A DNA stretch of 64,000 nt from Azophilus sp965220835 (GTDB taxonomy: Bacteria > Pseudomonadota > Gammaproteobacteria > Pseudomonadales > Azotimanducaceae): the NCBI GenBank assembly GCA_965220835.1, contig OZ244842.1, forward strand, positions 3,844,001 through 3,908,000, in the 5' to 3' direction. The notes under the pieces are model-generated. The model was not told the DNA's origin. It did no database searches and saw only the letters and a list, made by a program, of their open reading frames with translations. Positions 8,299 through 17,717 of the stretch are shown one piece after another. Within the stretch, counting starts at the first letter, position 1; every line of letters starts with the position of its first letter. The position numbers and the translations under genes are program-made.

Positions 8299-8550
8299 AT
8301 GGACCGAGCACTTGGCTCAAGTGTTGCTGCGACATTTGTGCATTGTTCTTGCACCTTGTGGTTTGTTGTGGTGTGCGCGTGTACCATCCCTTGTCAATGG
8401 ATTAGTGGCCGAAAGTTGCGGAGAGGGCAATGATCCGCGTGATGGTTGGAGAACATCGGTCGGGCCGCCGCGGTTTTGCGGAGGCGAACTTGGCAGCGCT
8501 GATGGGCATCGGCAAGGCCGCTCATAACCGCGATTCGCTGGAGGCAGCTT
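8299..8550 (+). other. gmk-spoT spacer lacking rpoZ
   Basis: No frame in this gap resembles the omega subunit (MARVTVEDCL and its conserved core are absent). A short dyad AGCACTTG-GCT-CAAGTGTT lies just after gmk (8308-8326) without a T-run. The last bases carry GGAGG, which serves the spoT GTG start. Confidence 0.6.
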
Positions 8551-10755
8551 GTGGCTCGGGGGATTGCGGCAGCGGTTGATCTTGAGCCCGGCCCCTCGGC
8601 GCAGCTGGCCGCCCGGGCCCGGCGCGACCAAGTGGCGGCGCCCTGCACGTTCGCGGGGTTGCGCGACACCTTGGGCGACTATCTGCCCGCTGCGGAGATC
8701 GATGCGGTGGGCGCCGCCTATGCCTACGCCGACCAGGCCCATTCCGGCCAATGGCGGCTGACCGGCCATCCCTACATTTCCCATCCCCTGGCGGTGGCCG
8801 CCATTCTGGCGCAGATGCGCATGGATCACGAAACGCTGATGGCCGCGCTCCTGCACGACGTGATCGAAGACACCGCGGTGGCGAAGGCGGCGTTGGGCAA
8901 GCGCTTCGGCAACGCGGTGGCGGAGCTGGTGGACGGGGTCTCCAAGCTGTCCGCGATGTTCAGCAGCCACGCCGAGGCCCAAGCCTCGAACATGCAGAAG
9001 ATGGTGCTGGCGATGGCCCGGGATGTCCGCGTGGTGCTGGTCAAGATCGCCGACCGCCTGCACAACATGCGCACCATCGGGGCGTTGCCGGCTGATCGGC
9101 GGCGGCGCATCGCTCGGGAGACCCTCGACTACTACGCGCCAATCGCCTATCGGCTGGGCATGGCTCGCATCGGCACCGAGCTTGAGGACTTGAGCTTTGT
9201 GGCGCTGTACCCGCTGCGCGCCGACCGCATCGAACGCGCCGTGGCCAAGGCCCGGGGGCGACGGCGGGCGCTGGTCCAGGAAGCCTGCAAGGCGCTGCAG
9301 GCGGCCCTCGACGCCGAGGGCGTGGTGGCCGAAGTGAGCGGCCGCGAGAAGCACCTGTATTCGATCTACAACAAGATGAAAAGCCAGCGCAAACCGTTCC
9401 GCGAGATCATGGACGTGTTCGGCCTGCGGGTTGTGGTCAACGACGAAGATGCCTGCTACCGGGCCCTGGGCGTGGCGCACGGCCTCTACAAGCCGGTTGC
9501 TGGCCGCTTCAAGGACTACATCGCCATTCCCAAGGCCAACGGCTACCAATCCCTGCACACCACGCTGTTCGGCGCCCACGGCGCGCCGATCGAGGTGCAG
9601 ATCCGCACCCAACACATGGCCGAGGTGGCGGACCACGGCATTGCGGGCCATTGGCTCTACAAGGGGGCGGAGGATGACGCCCCGGGAGGGCAGCGCACCC
9701 ACCGCTGGATGCGCGACCTCGTGGAAATGCAGCAGCGCTCCGGCAACCCGGAAGAGTTCATCGAGAGCTTCAAGAGCGACCTCTTCCCGGACAACGTCTA
9801 CGTCTTTACGCCGCAGGGCGACATTCTTGAGCTGCCCAAGGGCGCCAGCCCAGTGGACTTCGCCTACGCCATCCACACCGACATCGGCAACCGCTGCGCG
9901 GCCTGCCGCATCGACCGGGTTCTGTCACCCCTGTCGCAGCAACTCGAAAGCGGCCAAAGCGTGGAGATCATCACCGCCGAGAGCGTCAGCCCCAGCCCCG
10001 ACTGGCTCACCTTCGCCGTTTCCGGCAAGGCCCGGGCCGGCATCCGCCACGCCCTCAAGAACCGCCGCCGAGCCGAAGCCATCGCCTTGGGACGCAAGCT
10101 CCTGAACCGCTCGTTGGCCAATGCCGGCTCACGCATCAGCGATCTCGACTTCCGCCGCTTGCGGCGCGTGTTCAAGCAGTTCGGCACCCGCCGCCTGGAC
10201 GACGTGCTGAACGCCATCGGCGTCGGCGACCTGATGGCCTACGCGGTCGCGCAACGGCTGCTGGCCGCGGACAATCCCGGCTTCGAAGCGGTTCCGGTGG
10301 AGCACGGCGGGCCGGTCACCATCAGCGGCGGCGAAGGGCTGGTGATCACCTGCAGCCGTTGTTGCGGGCCGGTGCCCGGAGACCCCATCGTCGGCCGCAT
10401 GACGCCGGGCAAAGGCTTCGCCGTGCATGCGCAGTCCTGCCCCAACATCGCCAAGGTCAAGCGGGAACGACCGGAACAGATCATCCCAGCCCGCTGGACC
10501 AAGACCGCGGACAGCGAGTTCGCCACGCCTCTGCACCTGTCCGTCAGCCGCCGCAAGGGCATCATCGCGGACCTTGCCACCGCGGTCGCCACCGCCAACG
10601 CCGGGGTGGAGCACATCAACGTCACCGAGCGCAATGCCGAAACCAGCGCCGTTTCGGTGACGGTCAGCGTTGCCAACCGCCAACATCTGGCGCAAGTCAT
10701 GCGTCGCCTGCGCAACATCCCGGCCGTGATCGACATCGCCAGAGGCAGCGCCTGA
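8551..10755 (+). CDS. spoT: bifunctional (p)ppGpp synthetase/hydrolase
   Basis: A 734-residue RelA/SpoT homologue controlling the stringent response. The HD hydrolase domain is intact (ALLHDVIEDT near residue 100), the synthetase domain follows (GREKHLYSIYNKMKSQ, MDVFGLRVVV), then TGS (VYVFTPQGDILELPKGASPV) and a C-terminal ACT domain (LSVSRRKGIIADLATAVATA). The intact HD motif favours SpoT over RelA. The start is GTG 8551, with GGAGG six bases upstream. Its stop overlaps the apparent recG start. Confidence 0.95.
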   Translation: MARGIAAAVDLEPGPSAQLAARARRDQVAAPCTFAGLRDTLGDYLPAAEIDAVGAAYAYADQAHSGQWRLTGHPYISHPLAVAAILAQMRMDHETLMAALLHDVIEDTAVAKAALGKRFGNAVAELVDGVSKLSAMFSSHAEAQASNMQKMVLAMARDVRVVLVKIADRLHNMRTIGALPADRRRRIARETLDYYAPIAYRLGMARIGTELEDLSFVALYPLRADRIERAVAKARGRRRALVQEACKALQAALDAEGVVAEVSGREKHLYSIYNKMKSQRKPFREIMDVFGLRVVVNDEDACYRALGVAHGLYKPVAGRFKDYIAIPKANGYQSLHTTLFGAHGAPIEVQIRTQHMAEVADHGIAGHWLYKGAEDDAPGGQRTHRWMRDLVEMQQRSGNPEEFIESFKSDLFPDNVYVFTPQGDILELPKGASPVDFAYAIHTDIGNRCAACRIDRVLSPLSQQLESGQSVEIITAESVSPSPDWLTFAVSGKARAGIRHALKNRRRAEAIALGRKLLNRSLANAGSRISDLDFRRLRRVFKQFGTRRLDDVLNAIGVGDLMAYAVAQRLLAADNPGFEAVPVEHGGPVTISGGEGLVITCSRCCGPVPGDPIVGRMTPGKGFAVHAQSCPNIAKVKRERPEQIIPARWTKTADSEFATPLHLSVSRRKGIIADLATAVATANAGVEHINVTERNAETSAVSVTVSVANRQHLAQVMRRLRNIPAVIDIARGSA

Positions 10756-12758
10756 ATCCTGGCGACACGCCGGTCACGGCGCTGAAGGGCGTTGGGCCGG
10801 CCCTTGCCGCTGCCTTGGCCCGGTTGAACGTGGCCACGGCAATGGATCTGCTGCTGCACCTGCCCCTGCGCTACCAGGACCGCACCCGCATCGTTCCGCT
10901 GCAGGCGCTCCAAGTGGGCCAGGAGTGCCTCGTGCAGGGCCAAGTGACCGGCAGCCGCATCAACCTTGGGCGGCGGCGCAGCTGGCTGGTGGTGCTTAAC
11001 GATGGCGAAGGCACCCTGACGCTGCGCTTCTTCCACTTCAGCCAGAGGCAAGTGGAGAGCTTGAAGATTGGCCGCATCGCCCGTTGCTTCGGCGAGGTTC
11101 GCCTCGGGCCCACCGGCATGGAAATGGCCCATCCGGAGTATCGCGACTTCGCCGAGCCGCCGACCGAGCTGGAAGCCTGCCTCACTCCCGTCTATCCGAC
11201 CACCAAGGGGCTCGGACAGGCCCGCCTGCGCGCCTTGGTGGCCCAGGCCCGGGCGTTGGACTGGCCGCAAATCTCGCCCTTGCCGCTGGAAGCCCTGTTC
11301 TTCCTCCATCTGCCGCCGGCGGGCGCGACGGACGACGATATCGCCGAAGCCCAGCAACGCATCGCCCGCAGCGAGCTGACCGCCTACTACCTGGTGATGC
11401 GCTTTCGGCAGAGCCAGCGCCAGAGCCAGCAAGCGCCGCCGCTGCCGCAAGCGCAGCAGCTTGGCCGAACGCTGCTTAAGCACCTTGGCTTCCAGTTGAC
11501 GCGCGCCCAGCGGCGCGTCGTGCGGGAAGTGCTGCTCGACCTCGCCCAGTCGCGCCCCATGCTGCGGCTGCTGCAAGGCGATGTGGGCAGCGGCAAGACC
11601 GTGGTGGCCGCCTTCGCCGCCATTCGCGCCGCCGAGCACCAAGCGCAGACGGCGCTCATGGCCCCTACCGAAATCCTCGCCGAGCAGCACTACCTGAGCT
11701 TCTCCAGCTGGCTCGCGCCCTTGGGGATTCCGGTGGTGCTGCTGACCGGCGGCCAAAGCAAGGCAGTGCGGCAGCGCATTCTTGACGGCCTGGCCAGCGG
11801 CGAGACCCTGGTGGCAGTCGGCACCCACGCACTGTTCCAGCAAGCCACCGCATTCCACGATCTCGCCCTCACCATCGTCGATGAGCAGCATCGCTTTGGC
11901 GTCCATCAGCGCATGGCCCTGCGGGCCAAGGGGCGGATGCCGCATCAACTCATCATGACCGCAACGCCGATCCCGCGCACGCTCACTATGGCCCTGTACG
12001 CGGACATGGATGTCTCCCTGCTTGATGAGCTGCCGCCGGGACGCCAGCCCATCGACACCCTTCTGGTCCCCGCCAGCCGCCGCAGCGAAGTCCTGGCGCG
12101 CATTGCCAACGTGCTTGACGCCGGCCAGCAAGCCTACTGGGTCTGCACCCTGATCGAGGACTCCGATCAACTCTACGCGGAGTCCGCCGAAACCACTTGG
12201 CAGAGGCTTAAGGCGCAACTGCCGGACCGCCGCATCGGCTTGGTCCACGGGCGCATGAAGAGCGAGGAGAAGGCCGCTGTCATGGCCGCCTTCAAGGCTG
12301 GGCAGCATCAGTTGCTGGTGGCCACCACGGTGATCGAAGTGGGCGTCGATGTGCCCAACGCCAGCCTGATGGTGATCGAAAACCCGGAACGGCTAGGGCT
12401 CGCCCAGCTTCATCAACTGCGCGGCCGAATCGGCCGCGGCACCCGCAAGAGCTATTGCATCCTGCTCTACGGCACGCCGCTCGGCGAGCTGAGCCGAGCC
12501 CGGCTCAAGGTCATTCGCGAAAGCCAGGACGGCTTCCACATCGCCGAGCAGGACTTGGCCCTGCGTGGCCCCGGCGAGGTTCTAGGCACCCGGCAAACCG
12601 GCGACACGCGCTTCCGCGTGGCAAGCCTTGCGCGTCACGCGCACTTGATTCCGGAGATCATCCAGGAAGGCCAACGGCTGCTCACCGAAGCCCCGGAAGA
12701 GGCCGATGCCCTGCGCTTGGCCTGGGCCGGCGGCGACGAGGGGCCGGTATCGGTGTGA
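10752..12758 (+). CDS. recG: ATP-dependent DNA helicase RecG (probable CTG start)
   Basis: A 668-residue superfamily-2 helicase that reverses stalled forks and branch-migrates Holliday junctions. The wedge/OB domain occupies the first 250 residues; the motor has GDVGSGKT (Walker A), DEQHRFG (motif II), TATPIPRT and QLRGRIGRG. Alignment to the E. coli N-terminus (VPLSSLTGVG against TPVTALKGVG) needs a start near 10752. No ATG, GTG or TTG occurs in frame there, only a CTG that overlaps the spoT stop as CTGA, with AGAGG six bases upstream. The next common start (TTG at about 10815) would remove conserved sequence. Confidence 0.92.
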   Translation: MNPGDTPVTALKGVGPALAAALARLNVATAMDLLLHLPLRYQDRTRIVPLQALQVGQECLVQGQVTGSRINLGRRRSWLVVLNDGEGTLTLRFFHFSQRQVESLKIGRIARCFGEVRLGPTGMEMAHPEYRDFAEPPTELEACLTPVYPTTKGLGQARLRALVAQARALDWPQISPLPLEALFFLHLPPAGATDDDIAEAQQRIARSELTAYYLVMRFRQSQRQSQQAPPLPQAQQLGRTLLKHLGFQLTRAQRRVVREVLLDLAQSRPMLRLLQGDVGSGKTVVAAFAAIRAAEHQAQTALMAPTEILAEQHYLSFSSWLAPLGIPVVLLTGGQSKAVRQRILDGLASGETLVAVGTHALFQQATAFHDLALTIVDEQHRFGVHQRMALRAKGRMPHQLIMTATPIPRTLTMALYADMDVSLLDELPPGRQPIDTLLVPASRRSEVLARIANVLDAGQQAYWVCTLIEDSDQLYAESAETTWQRLKAQLPDRRIGLVHGRMKSEEKAAVMAAFKAGQHQLLVATTVIEVGVDVPNASLMVIENPERLGLAQLHQLRGRIGRGTRKSYCILLYGTPLGELSRARLKVIRESQDGFHIAEQDLALRGPGEVLGTRQTGDTRFRVASLARHAHLIPEIIQEGQRLLTEAPEEADALRLAWAGGDEGPVSV

Positions 12759-12784
12759 TCGGATTCAATTGGGGCTTTCGTCGC

Positions 12785-13606
12785 CTAACGCGCACCCCAC
12801 CGAGGTTGGCGCTTCTCCCTGAACGCCGCCACGCCCTCGGCGTAGTCTGGTTCGGCCATCATGGCGTTGACCAGGGCTTCGGAGCGGTGCACGGCGTCGG
12901 CGGCGCTGGCGGTGAGGTCGCGGTAGATCTGCCAACGGGTTTGGCGCAAGGCGTTGGGGGAGACGGTTTCGATGAGGTTTCGGGCGTATTCGCGCGTCCG
13001 GGCCATGAGGCGGTCCGCGGCCACCAGTTCGTTGACGATGCCCAACTGGGCGGCCTCGTCAGTGGTGAAGACGCGGCTGGTCAACAGCAGGTCGTTGGCT
13101 TTGGCCAAGCCGGCCAAACGGGGCAGAATCCAGGAAAGGCCGTACTCGGCAGGCAGGTTGAGCTTGCCGTGGGCGGTGGTGAGCTTGGCGCCGGGCACCG
13201 CGAAGCGCATGTCGGTGAAGCAGGCAAGGGCCAGGCCGACCCCTGCCGCGGGGCCGTTGATGGCGGCGATGATCGGCTTGGCGAGACCGAAGTGGCAGGC
13301 AAAGGGGGCGTCGAATTCCTCGGCCACGCCGTAGCCGGGCGTGGCCAAGTCCGGAGCCGTGCCGGGGTCGTAGGCGCCCCGCTCGGCATGTTGGGACAGC
13401 GCCTCCGCATCGCCGCCCACGCAGAAACCGCGCCCCGTGCCGGTGATGACAATGACGCCGACGCCGGCATCCTCATTGAGCTGCTGCAAGCACCAGCGGT
13501 ATTCGGTGTGCATGCGCCCGGTCCAGGCGTTCAGCCTGTGCGGACGGTTCAACCAGATGGTGCCGACGCCATCGGCCCGCTCCATTCGCGTGGCCTTCAA
13601 CTCCAT
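12785..13606 (-). CDS. enoyl-CoA hydratase/isomerase (crotonase superfamily)
   Basis: A 273-residue crotonase-fold protein. The oxyanion-hole regions GRGFCVGGDAEAL and NGPAAGVGLALAC are clear. In the active-site segment the sequence is HGKLNLPAEYGLSWILPRL, so the canonical crotonase Glu at GQPEILLG is not conserved and a Glu in AEYG is the nearest candidate. This matches a known AEHG-type subgroup whose reaction is not well fixed. Its ATG overlaps the TRAP protein stop (TGATG), so the two are translationally coupled. Confidence 0.85.
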   Translation of the reverse strand: MELKATRMERADGVGTIWLNRPHRLNAWTGRMHTEYRWCLQQLNEDAGVGVIVITGTGRGFCVGGDAEALSQHAERGAYDPGTAPDLATPGYGVAEEFDAPFACHFGLAKPIIAAINGPAAGVGLALACFTDMRFAVPGAKLTTAHGKLNLPAEYGLSWILPRLAGLAKANDLLLTSRVFTTDEAAQLGIVNELVAADRLMARTREYARNLIETVSPNALRQTRWQIYRDLTASAADAVHRSEALVNAMMAEPDYAEGVAAFREKRQPRWGAR

Positions 13607-14841
13607 CAGCGGGCTTCCAAGTAGGCCTGTTCGGTGAGTTCCGTGTAGCGGCGAACGCCCTCCAAAAAGCCGGTGTAGGAGGCGTAGATGCGCTGCGAGA
13701 GTTCATCGTCGCCAGCCGCTTCGGCCACGACCTCCAGGGAAGCTTCGCGCAGTTTCTCGATCACCGGCGTGGGCAGGGTGCGCAACAGCACGCCGTGCTC
13801 GCGCTCCAAGGTCTCAAGAGCCGCCACGCTGCGGGCGGTGTAGTCCGACAGGGTGTCGACATTGATGGCCTGGGCGGCGGTGGCGATCATCGCCTGCAAG
13901 TCAGCGGGCAGGCTCTCCAAGGCTTGACGGTTGACGATCAGCTCCAGCACGGCGCCCGGTTCGTGCCAGCCGGGATAGTAGTAGTAGCGTCCGGCGCTGT
14001 AGAGCCCCAAAGCGAGGTCGTTGTAGGGCCCGATCCACTCGGTGGCATCGATGACGCCGGTCTGCAGCGCGGTGAAGACCTCGCCGCCGGGAATGTTGAC
14101 CGGCACGCCCCCGGAGCGTTCCAGCACCTCGCCGCCGAGGCCGGGAATGCGCATCTTCAGCCCCGCCAAGTCTTCCAGCGCGTTGATCTCCTCGTTGAAC
14201 CAGCCCGCCATCTGCACGCCCGTGTTGCCTGCCGCGAAGGGCACCACGTCAAAAGGTGCGTAAAGTTCGCGCCACAGCTCAAGGCCACCGCCGTAGCTGA
14301 GCCAGGCGTTGGCCTCCTGCGCCGTCATGCCGAAGGGGATGGTTGTGAACAGGGGGGCAATGGGCATCTTGCCGCGCCAGTAGTAGGCCGCGCCGTGGCC
14401 CATCTCCGCGGTGCCGGCGGATACGGCATCAAACACCTCAAAGGCGCCGACCAGTTCGCCCGCCCCGTACACGCGAATGTCCAGACGGCCATCGCTCATC
14501 GTTCGCAGCCGCTCCGCCAGGTTCTCCGCCGACATGCCGGCGCCGGGCAGGAATTTCGGCCAGGTGGTGATGATCTTCCATTGGTACACCTTGGCGGGAG
14601 CCGCAGGCTCTGCGCTTGGGCCCACTTCCCCGGTCGGCTGGCCGCAGCCCAGCAGCCCGGCCAGCAGGGCGGCCACGCACAGCGAAGCAAGCCTGGCTCG
14701 GGCACCTGCCGCCCTCGGCCCTGGGGTTGCTGTTGGCCGCACGGAGGTTGCGCGCCGCGAAACGCCAGCGCGAACCGGCATCCACCGAAGGGGGGCGTTA
14801 GCGCGTTGGCAGAAAGGGTTCAATTGGGTGTCTGTTGTCAC
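13606..14841 (-). CDS. TRAP transporter solute-binding lipoprotein (TakP/DctP type)
   Basis: A 411-residue periplasmic binding protein for a 2-oxo or other monocarboxylate. WKIITTWPK, AGELVGAFEVFDAVSAGTAE, MRIPGLGGEVLERSGG and ATEWIGPYND match the TakP branch, which holds the acid through a cation. The GTG start at 14841 has GGGAG at seven bases. The lipobox LAGLLGCG lies unusually late, with about 65 residues before the cysteine and a basic Pro/Ala-rich stretch ahead of the hydrophobic core. No DctQ or DctM membrane subunit is adjacent, so it must use one encoded elsewhere. Confidence 0.85.
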   Translation of the reverse strand: MTTDTQLNPFCQRANAPLRWMPVRAGVSRRATSVRPTATPGPRAAGARARLASLCVAALLAGLLGCGQPTGEVGPSAEPAAPAKVYQWKIITTWPKFLPGAGMSAENLAERLRTMSDGRLDIRVYGAGELVGAFEVFDAVSAGTAEMGHGAAYYWRGKMPIAPLFTTIPFGMTAQEANAWLSYGGGLELWRELYAPFDVVPFAAGNTGVQMAGWFNEEINALEDLAGLKMRIPGLGGEVLERSGGVPVNIPGGEVFTALQTGVIDATEWIGPYNDLALGLYSAGRYYYYPGWHEPGAVLELIVNRQALESLPADLQAMIATAAQAINVDTLSDYTARSVAALETLEREHGVLLRTLPTPVIEKLREASLEVVAEAAGDDELSQRIYASYTGFLEGVRRYTELTEQAYLEAR

Positions 14842-14868
14842 GAGGTCACTCCCATGCCTGTTGCGGGC

Positions 14869-17055
14869 TTAGTCCAAGGTCTGAAGATTGGCGGCGCTGA
14901 GCATCAGCCACTTCTCGCCGGCGGCGGCGAAGTTGACCTGCACCCGAGTGCGTTCGCCTTGGCCGTCGCACTGCAGCACCACGCCCTCGCCGAACTTCTG
15001 GTGCGCCACCCGTTGGCCGATGTTGACCGGGCTAGGCTCCGGCGCAAACAGGCCGCGGACTGGATTGAGCAGGCTTGAAGAGCGATCCACCATGCGCCGC
15101 ACGCGGATTTCGGAGACGAGGTTCTGGGGCAGTTCGCGGATGAAGCGGGACGGGCGGTTGTGGTTCTCAACGCCGTGCAGGCGGCGCGACTCAGCGTGGG
15201 TGAGATAGAGCGTGCGCATGGCGCGGGTGATGCCCACGTAGCAGAGCCGGCGCTCCTCCTCCAAGCCGTTCTCGGTTTCCCGGGACTGGCGGTGGGGAAA
15301 CAGGCCCTCCTCCAAGCCGGTGATGAACACGGTGCGAAACTCCAGCCCCTTGGCCGAGTGCAGCGTCATCATCTGCACCGCGGGGCCGGCGCTGGACTCC
15401 CGGTCGCCGGCGTCCAGCGCCGCTTGGTCGAGAAACTCCGCAAGCTCCGACAGCTGCGGTTGGTCGGCGTCCTGCAGCGGGAAGACCAGTTCGCCGCTGA
15501 ATTGCCGGGCGGCGCTGACCAGCTCCTCGAGATTCTCCTTGCGGGCGAGGCCCCGTTCGCCGGGCTCACGGCCGTGGTAGTCCTTCAGGCCGCTGACCTC
15601 GATCACCCGCTCGGTGAGCTCATGCAGGCTCAAATCCTGCGCGCCTTCCGCTAGGCCGTCGACCAGCTTGATGAACTCCGTGATCACGCTGGCCGCCCGG
15701 CCGCGCAACTGCCCATCGTGGATGGCCTCCTTGCTGGCCTGCCAAAGGGAAACGGCCCGGGCGCGGGACAGCTCGCGAACCGCTTCCAGGGTCTTTTCGC
15801 CGATGCCCCTCGGGGGCGTGTTCACCACCCGCTCAAAGGCGACGTCGGCATGGCGGTCATGCACCAAGCGCAGGTAGCTGAGCGCGTTCTTGATCTCGGC
15901 CCGCTCAAAGAAGCGGAAGCCGCCATAGATGCGATAGGGAATGCCGGCCCGCATCAAGGCCTCCTCCAGCACGCGGGATTGGGCGTTGGAGCGGTACAGA
16001 ACCGCCAGCTCATCGGCGCTGCCGCCGTCCTCAATGGCGCCCGCGATGCGTTCAGCGACGAAGCGGGCCTCATCGAGGTCGTTGTCCGCGGAGTACAGCT
16101 GGATGGGCTCGCCGGCCGCGCCGTCGGTCCACAAGGACTTGGGCAGGCGCCCGGCATTGTGGCCGATCAAGGCGTTGGCGGCGTCGAGGATGGTGCCGGT
16201 GGAGCGGTAGTTCTGCTCCAAGGGAATGGTGGCAACGTCTTCGAACTCGTCGATGAAGGCGCGCACGTTCTCGATGCGGGCGCCCCGCCAGCCATAGATG
16301 GACTGGTCGTCGTCGCCCACCGCCATGACATGGCTGGTGTCGCCTGCCAGCAGCTTGAGCCAGCCGTATTGGATGCCATTGGTGTCCTGGAACTCATCGA
16401 CCAAGATGTGCCCGAACCGGCGCCGGTAATGGGCGAGCAGCGCCTCGTCGCCGCGCAAGCACTCCAAGCAGCGCAGCAGCAGTTCGGCGAAATCCACCAA
16501 GCCCCCTTCATTGCAGAGCGCCTCGTAGCTTTCGTAGATGCGCTTGTGAACGACCTGAAACAGATCGTCGCGGTCCGGCAGCGCGGCGGCGCGGCGTCCT
16601 TCATCCTTGTGCTGGTTGATGGCCCAAACCGCTTGGCGCACCGGCCAGCGGTGCTCGTCGATGTCCAGCGCGCGCATCACCCGCTTGACCAGCCGCTGCT
16701 GGTCGTCGGCGTCCAGGATTTGAAAGTTCTGCGGCAGCCCCGCTTCCTGCCAATGCATGCGCAGCAGGCGGTGGGCGATGCCATGGAAGGTGCCCACCCA
16801 GAGCGCGCTGGCTGAGACGCTGAGCAGCGCATCGATGCGCTGGCGCATCTCCGCCGCCGCCTTGTTGGTGAAGGTCACCGCCAAAAGGCCATAGGGCGAG
16901 ACGCCTTCGGCTTCGATCAGCCAAGCGATGCGATGCACCAGCACGCGGGTTTTGCCGCTGCCGGCGCCGGCCACCACCAAGGTGTTGCCCGGCGGCGAAG
17001 CAACCGCCTGGCGCTGCGCCTCGTTCAAGCCAGCGAGTATGTGGGTGACGTCCAA
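14869..17055 (-). CDS. uvrD: DNA helicase II
   Basis: A 728-residue superfamily-1A helicase for nucleotide-excision and mismatch repair, similar over its whole length to E. coli UvrD. Motifs include VVAGAGSGKTRVL (Walker A), ILVDEFQDTN (motif II), GDDDQSIYGWRGA (motif III), EQNYRS (motif IV) and the C-terminal RNAP-interacting segment KFGEGVVLQ. I place the start at TTG 17055 (MDVTHIL, as in MDVSYLL of E. coli); an in-frame TTG at 17070 is possible. It lies 27 bases upstream of the TRAP gene, an unexpected operon partner. Confidence 0.94.
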   Translation of the reverse strand: MDVTHILAGLNEAQRQAVASPPGNTLVVAGAGSGKTRVLVHRIAWLIEAEGVSPYGLLAVTFTNKAAAEMRQRIDALLSVSASALWVGTFHGIAHRLLRMHWQEAGLPQNFQILDADDQQRLVKRVMRALDIDEHRWPVRQAVWAINQHKDEGRRAAALPDRDDLFQVVHKRIYESYEALCNEGGLVDFAELLLRCLECLRGDEALLAHYRRRFGHILVDEFQDTNGIQYGWLKLLAGDTSHVMAVGDDDQSIYGWRGARIENVRAFIDEFEDVATIPLEQNYRSTGTILDAANALIGHNAGRLPKSLWTDGAAGEPIQLYSADNDLDEARFVAERIAGAIEDGGSADELAVLYRSNAQSRVLEEALMRAGIPYRIYGGFRFFERAEIKNALSYLRLVHDRHADVAFERVVNTPPRGIGEKTLEAVRELSRARAVSLWQASKEAIHDGQLRGRAASVITEFIKLVDGLAEGAQDLSLHELTERVIEVSGLKDYHGREPGERGLARKENLEELVSAARQFSGELVFPLQDADQPQLSELAEFLDQAALDAGDRESSAGPAVQMMTLHSAKGLEFRTVFITGLEEGLFPHRQSRETENGLEEERRLCYVGITRAMRTLYLTHAESRRLHGVENHNRPSRFIRELPQNLVSEIRVRRMVDRSSSLLNPVRGLFAPEPSPVNIGQRVAHQKFGEGVVLQCDGQGERTRVQVNFAAAGEKWLMLSAANLQTLD

Positions 17056-17091
17056 AAGGGGGAGTCCCAAGGGTTGGTGGGGTTAGTTTAA

Positions 17092-17155
17092 CCGTGGTGA
17101 GGTGTTTCTTGGGGTGCTGCTGAACATTCAGTGCAACATCTCGCCTCACCCACGG
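17092..17155. repeat. imperfect inverted repeat upstream of uvrD
   Basis: CCGTGGTGAGG (17092-17102) and CCTCACCCACGG (17144-17155) are complementary apart from one extra C. The 41-base interval is too long for a terminator, but the pair could be operator half-sites. No LexA-like box was seen. Confidence 0.35.
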
Positions 17156-17193
17156 TCACTCAAACACATGCAAGCTGACCGAAGCCCTGGCCG

Positions 17194-17703
17194 TCATCGT
17201 TTGCGTAGGCTTAGGCGTCCCTCCTCGTCAATCAGCGTGATACAGCTCGGGTAGGAATCCCCCCAATGCCACATCACGAGGTTTAAGTCTTCCGTGTTCG
17301 TGCCAATGGCGAAGCTCGGGACCAGCATGCCCACGTAGCCGGCTGCAACCAGTCTCTCGGCAAGAACTTGAGACGCAGCGACACCCCGTTCAAGCATGTC
17401 GGCTTCCCAAGTGGGACAGGCCAGGTCGGCTTCGACTAACCTGTGTTGTCTTAATCGCATCGGGTCGGTGGCATCAAAGACAGGTTCTGCATCGACCTCG
17501 TATGCGCAGAGCGTGAGGGGCTGCGTGGGTCTGCCGAGCGGCGTGGCCTCGCGAATCGCCTTGATCTGCGCAAGGGAACTGTAAAACGCCGGCTTGCCCC
17601 GCCGGTTGAACCGCCCGCCGTAGCGGCGAGCGCCCTCGCCGGACAGTGGCGTCCACGCCCATTCAGGGTTGTGGGCACGGTAAACCGTGCCGCGCAAACG
17701 CAT
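17194..17703 (-). CDS. RES-domain toxin (NAD-degrading type)
   Basis: A 169-residue protein with the RES fold: TVYRAHNPEWAWTPLSGEG, RRYGGRFNRRGKPAFYSS and a C-terminal DSYPSCITLIDEEGRL. Characterised RES toxins (MbcT, ParT) deplete NAD or ADP-ribosylate a target and are neutralised by a MbcA/ParS-type antitoxin, which is encoded directly upstream. Conserved Arg and Tyr residues of the first motif are present. The start is ATG 17703; a CTG overlapping the antitoxin stop (CTGA at 17718-17721) is an alternative. Confidence 0.88.
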   Translation of the reverse strand: MRLRGTVYRAHNPEWAWTPLSGEGARRYGGRFNRRGKPAFYSSLAQIKAIREATPLGRPTQPLTLCAYEVDAEPVFDATDPMRLRQHRLVEADLACPTWEADMLERGVAASQVLAERLVAAGYVGMLVPSFAIGTNTEDLNLVMWHWGDSYPSCITLIDEEGRLSLRKR

Positions 17704-17717
17704 GCCGGCAACGGCCG

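Noticed and set aside
8430..8579. Short frame starting MIRVMVGEHR in the position of rpoZ
   Set aside because: It only superficially recalls the omega N-terminus, lacks the conserved core, and overlaps the well-supported spoT start.
12785..13606. Crotonase lacking its catalytic Glu as a dead enzyme
   Set aside because: The segment matches a known subgroup with Glu in an AEHG/AEYG motif, so loss of activity is not supported.
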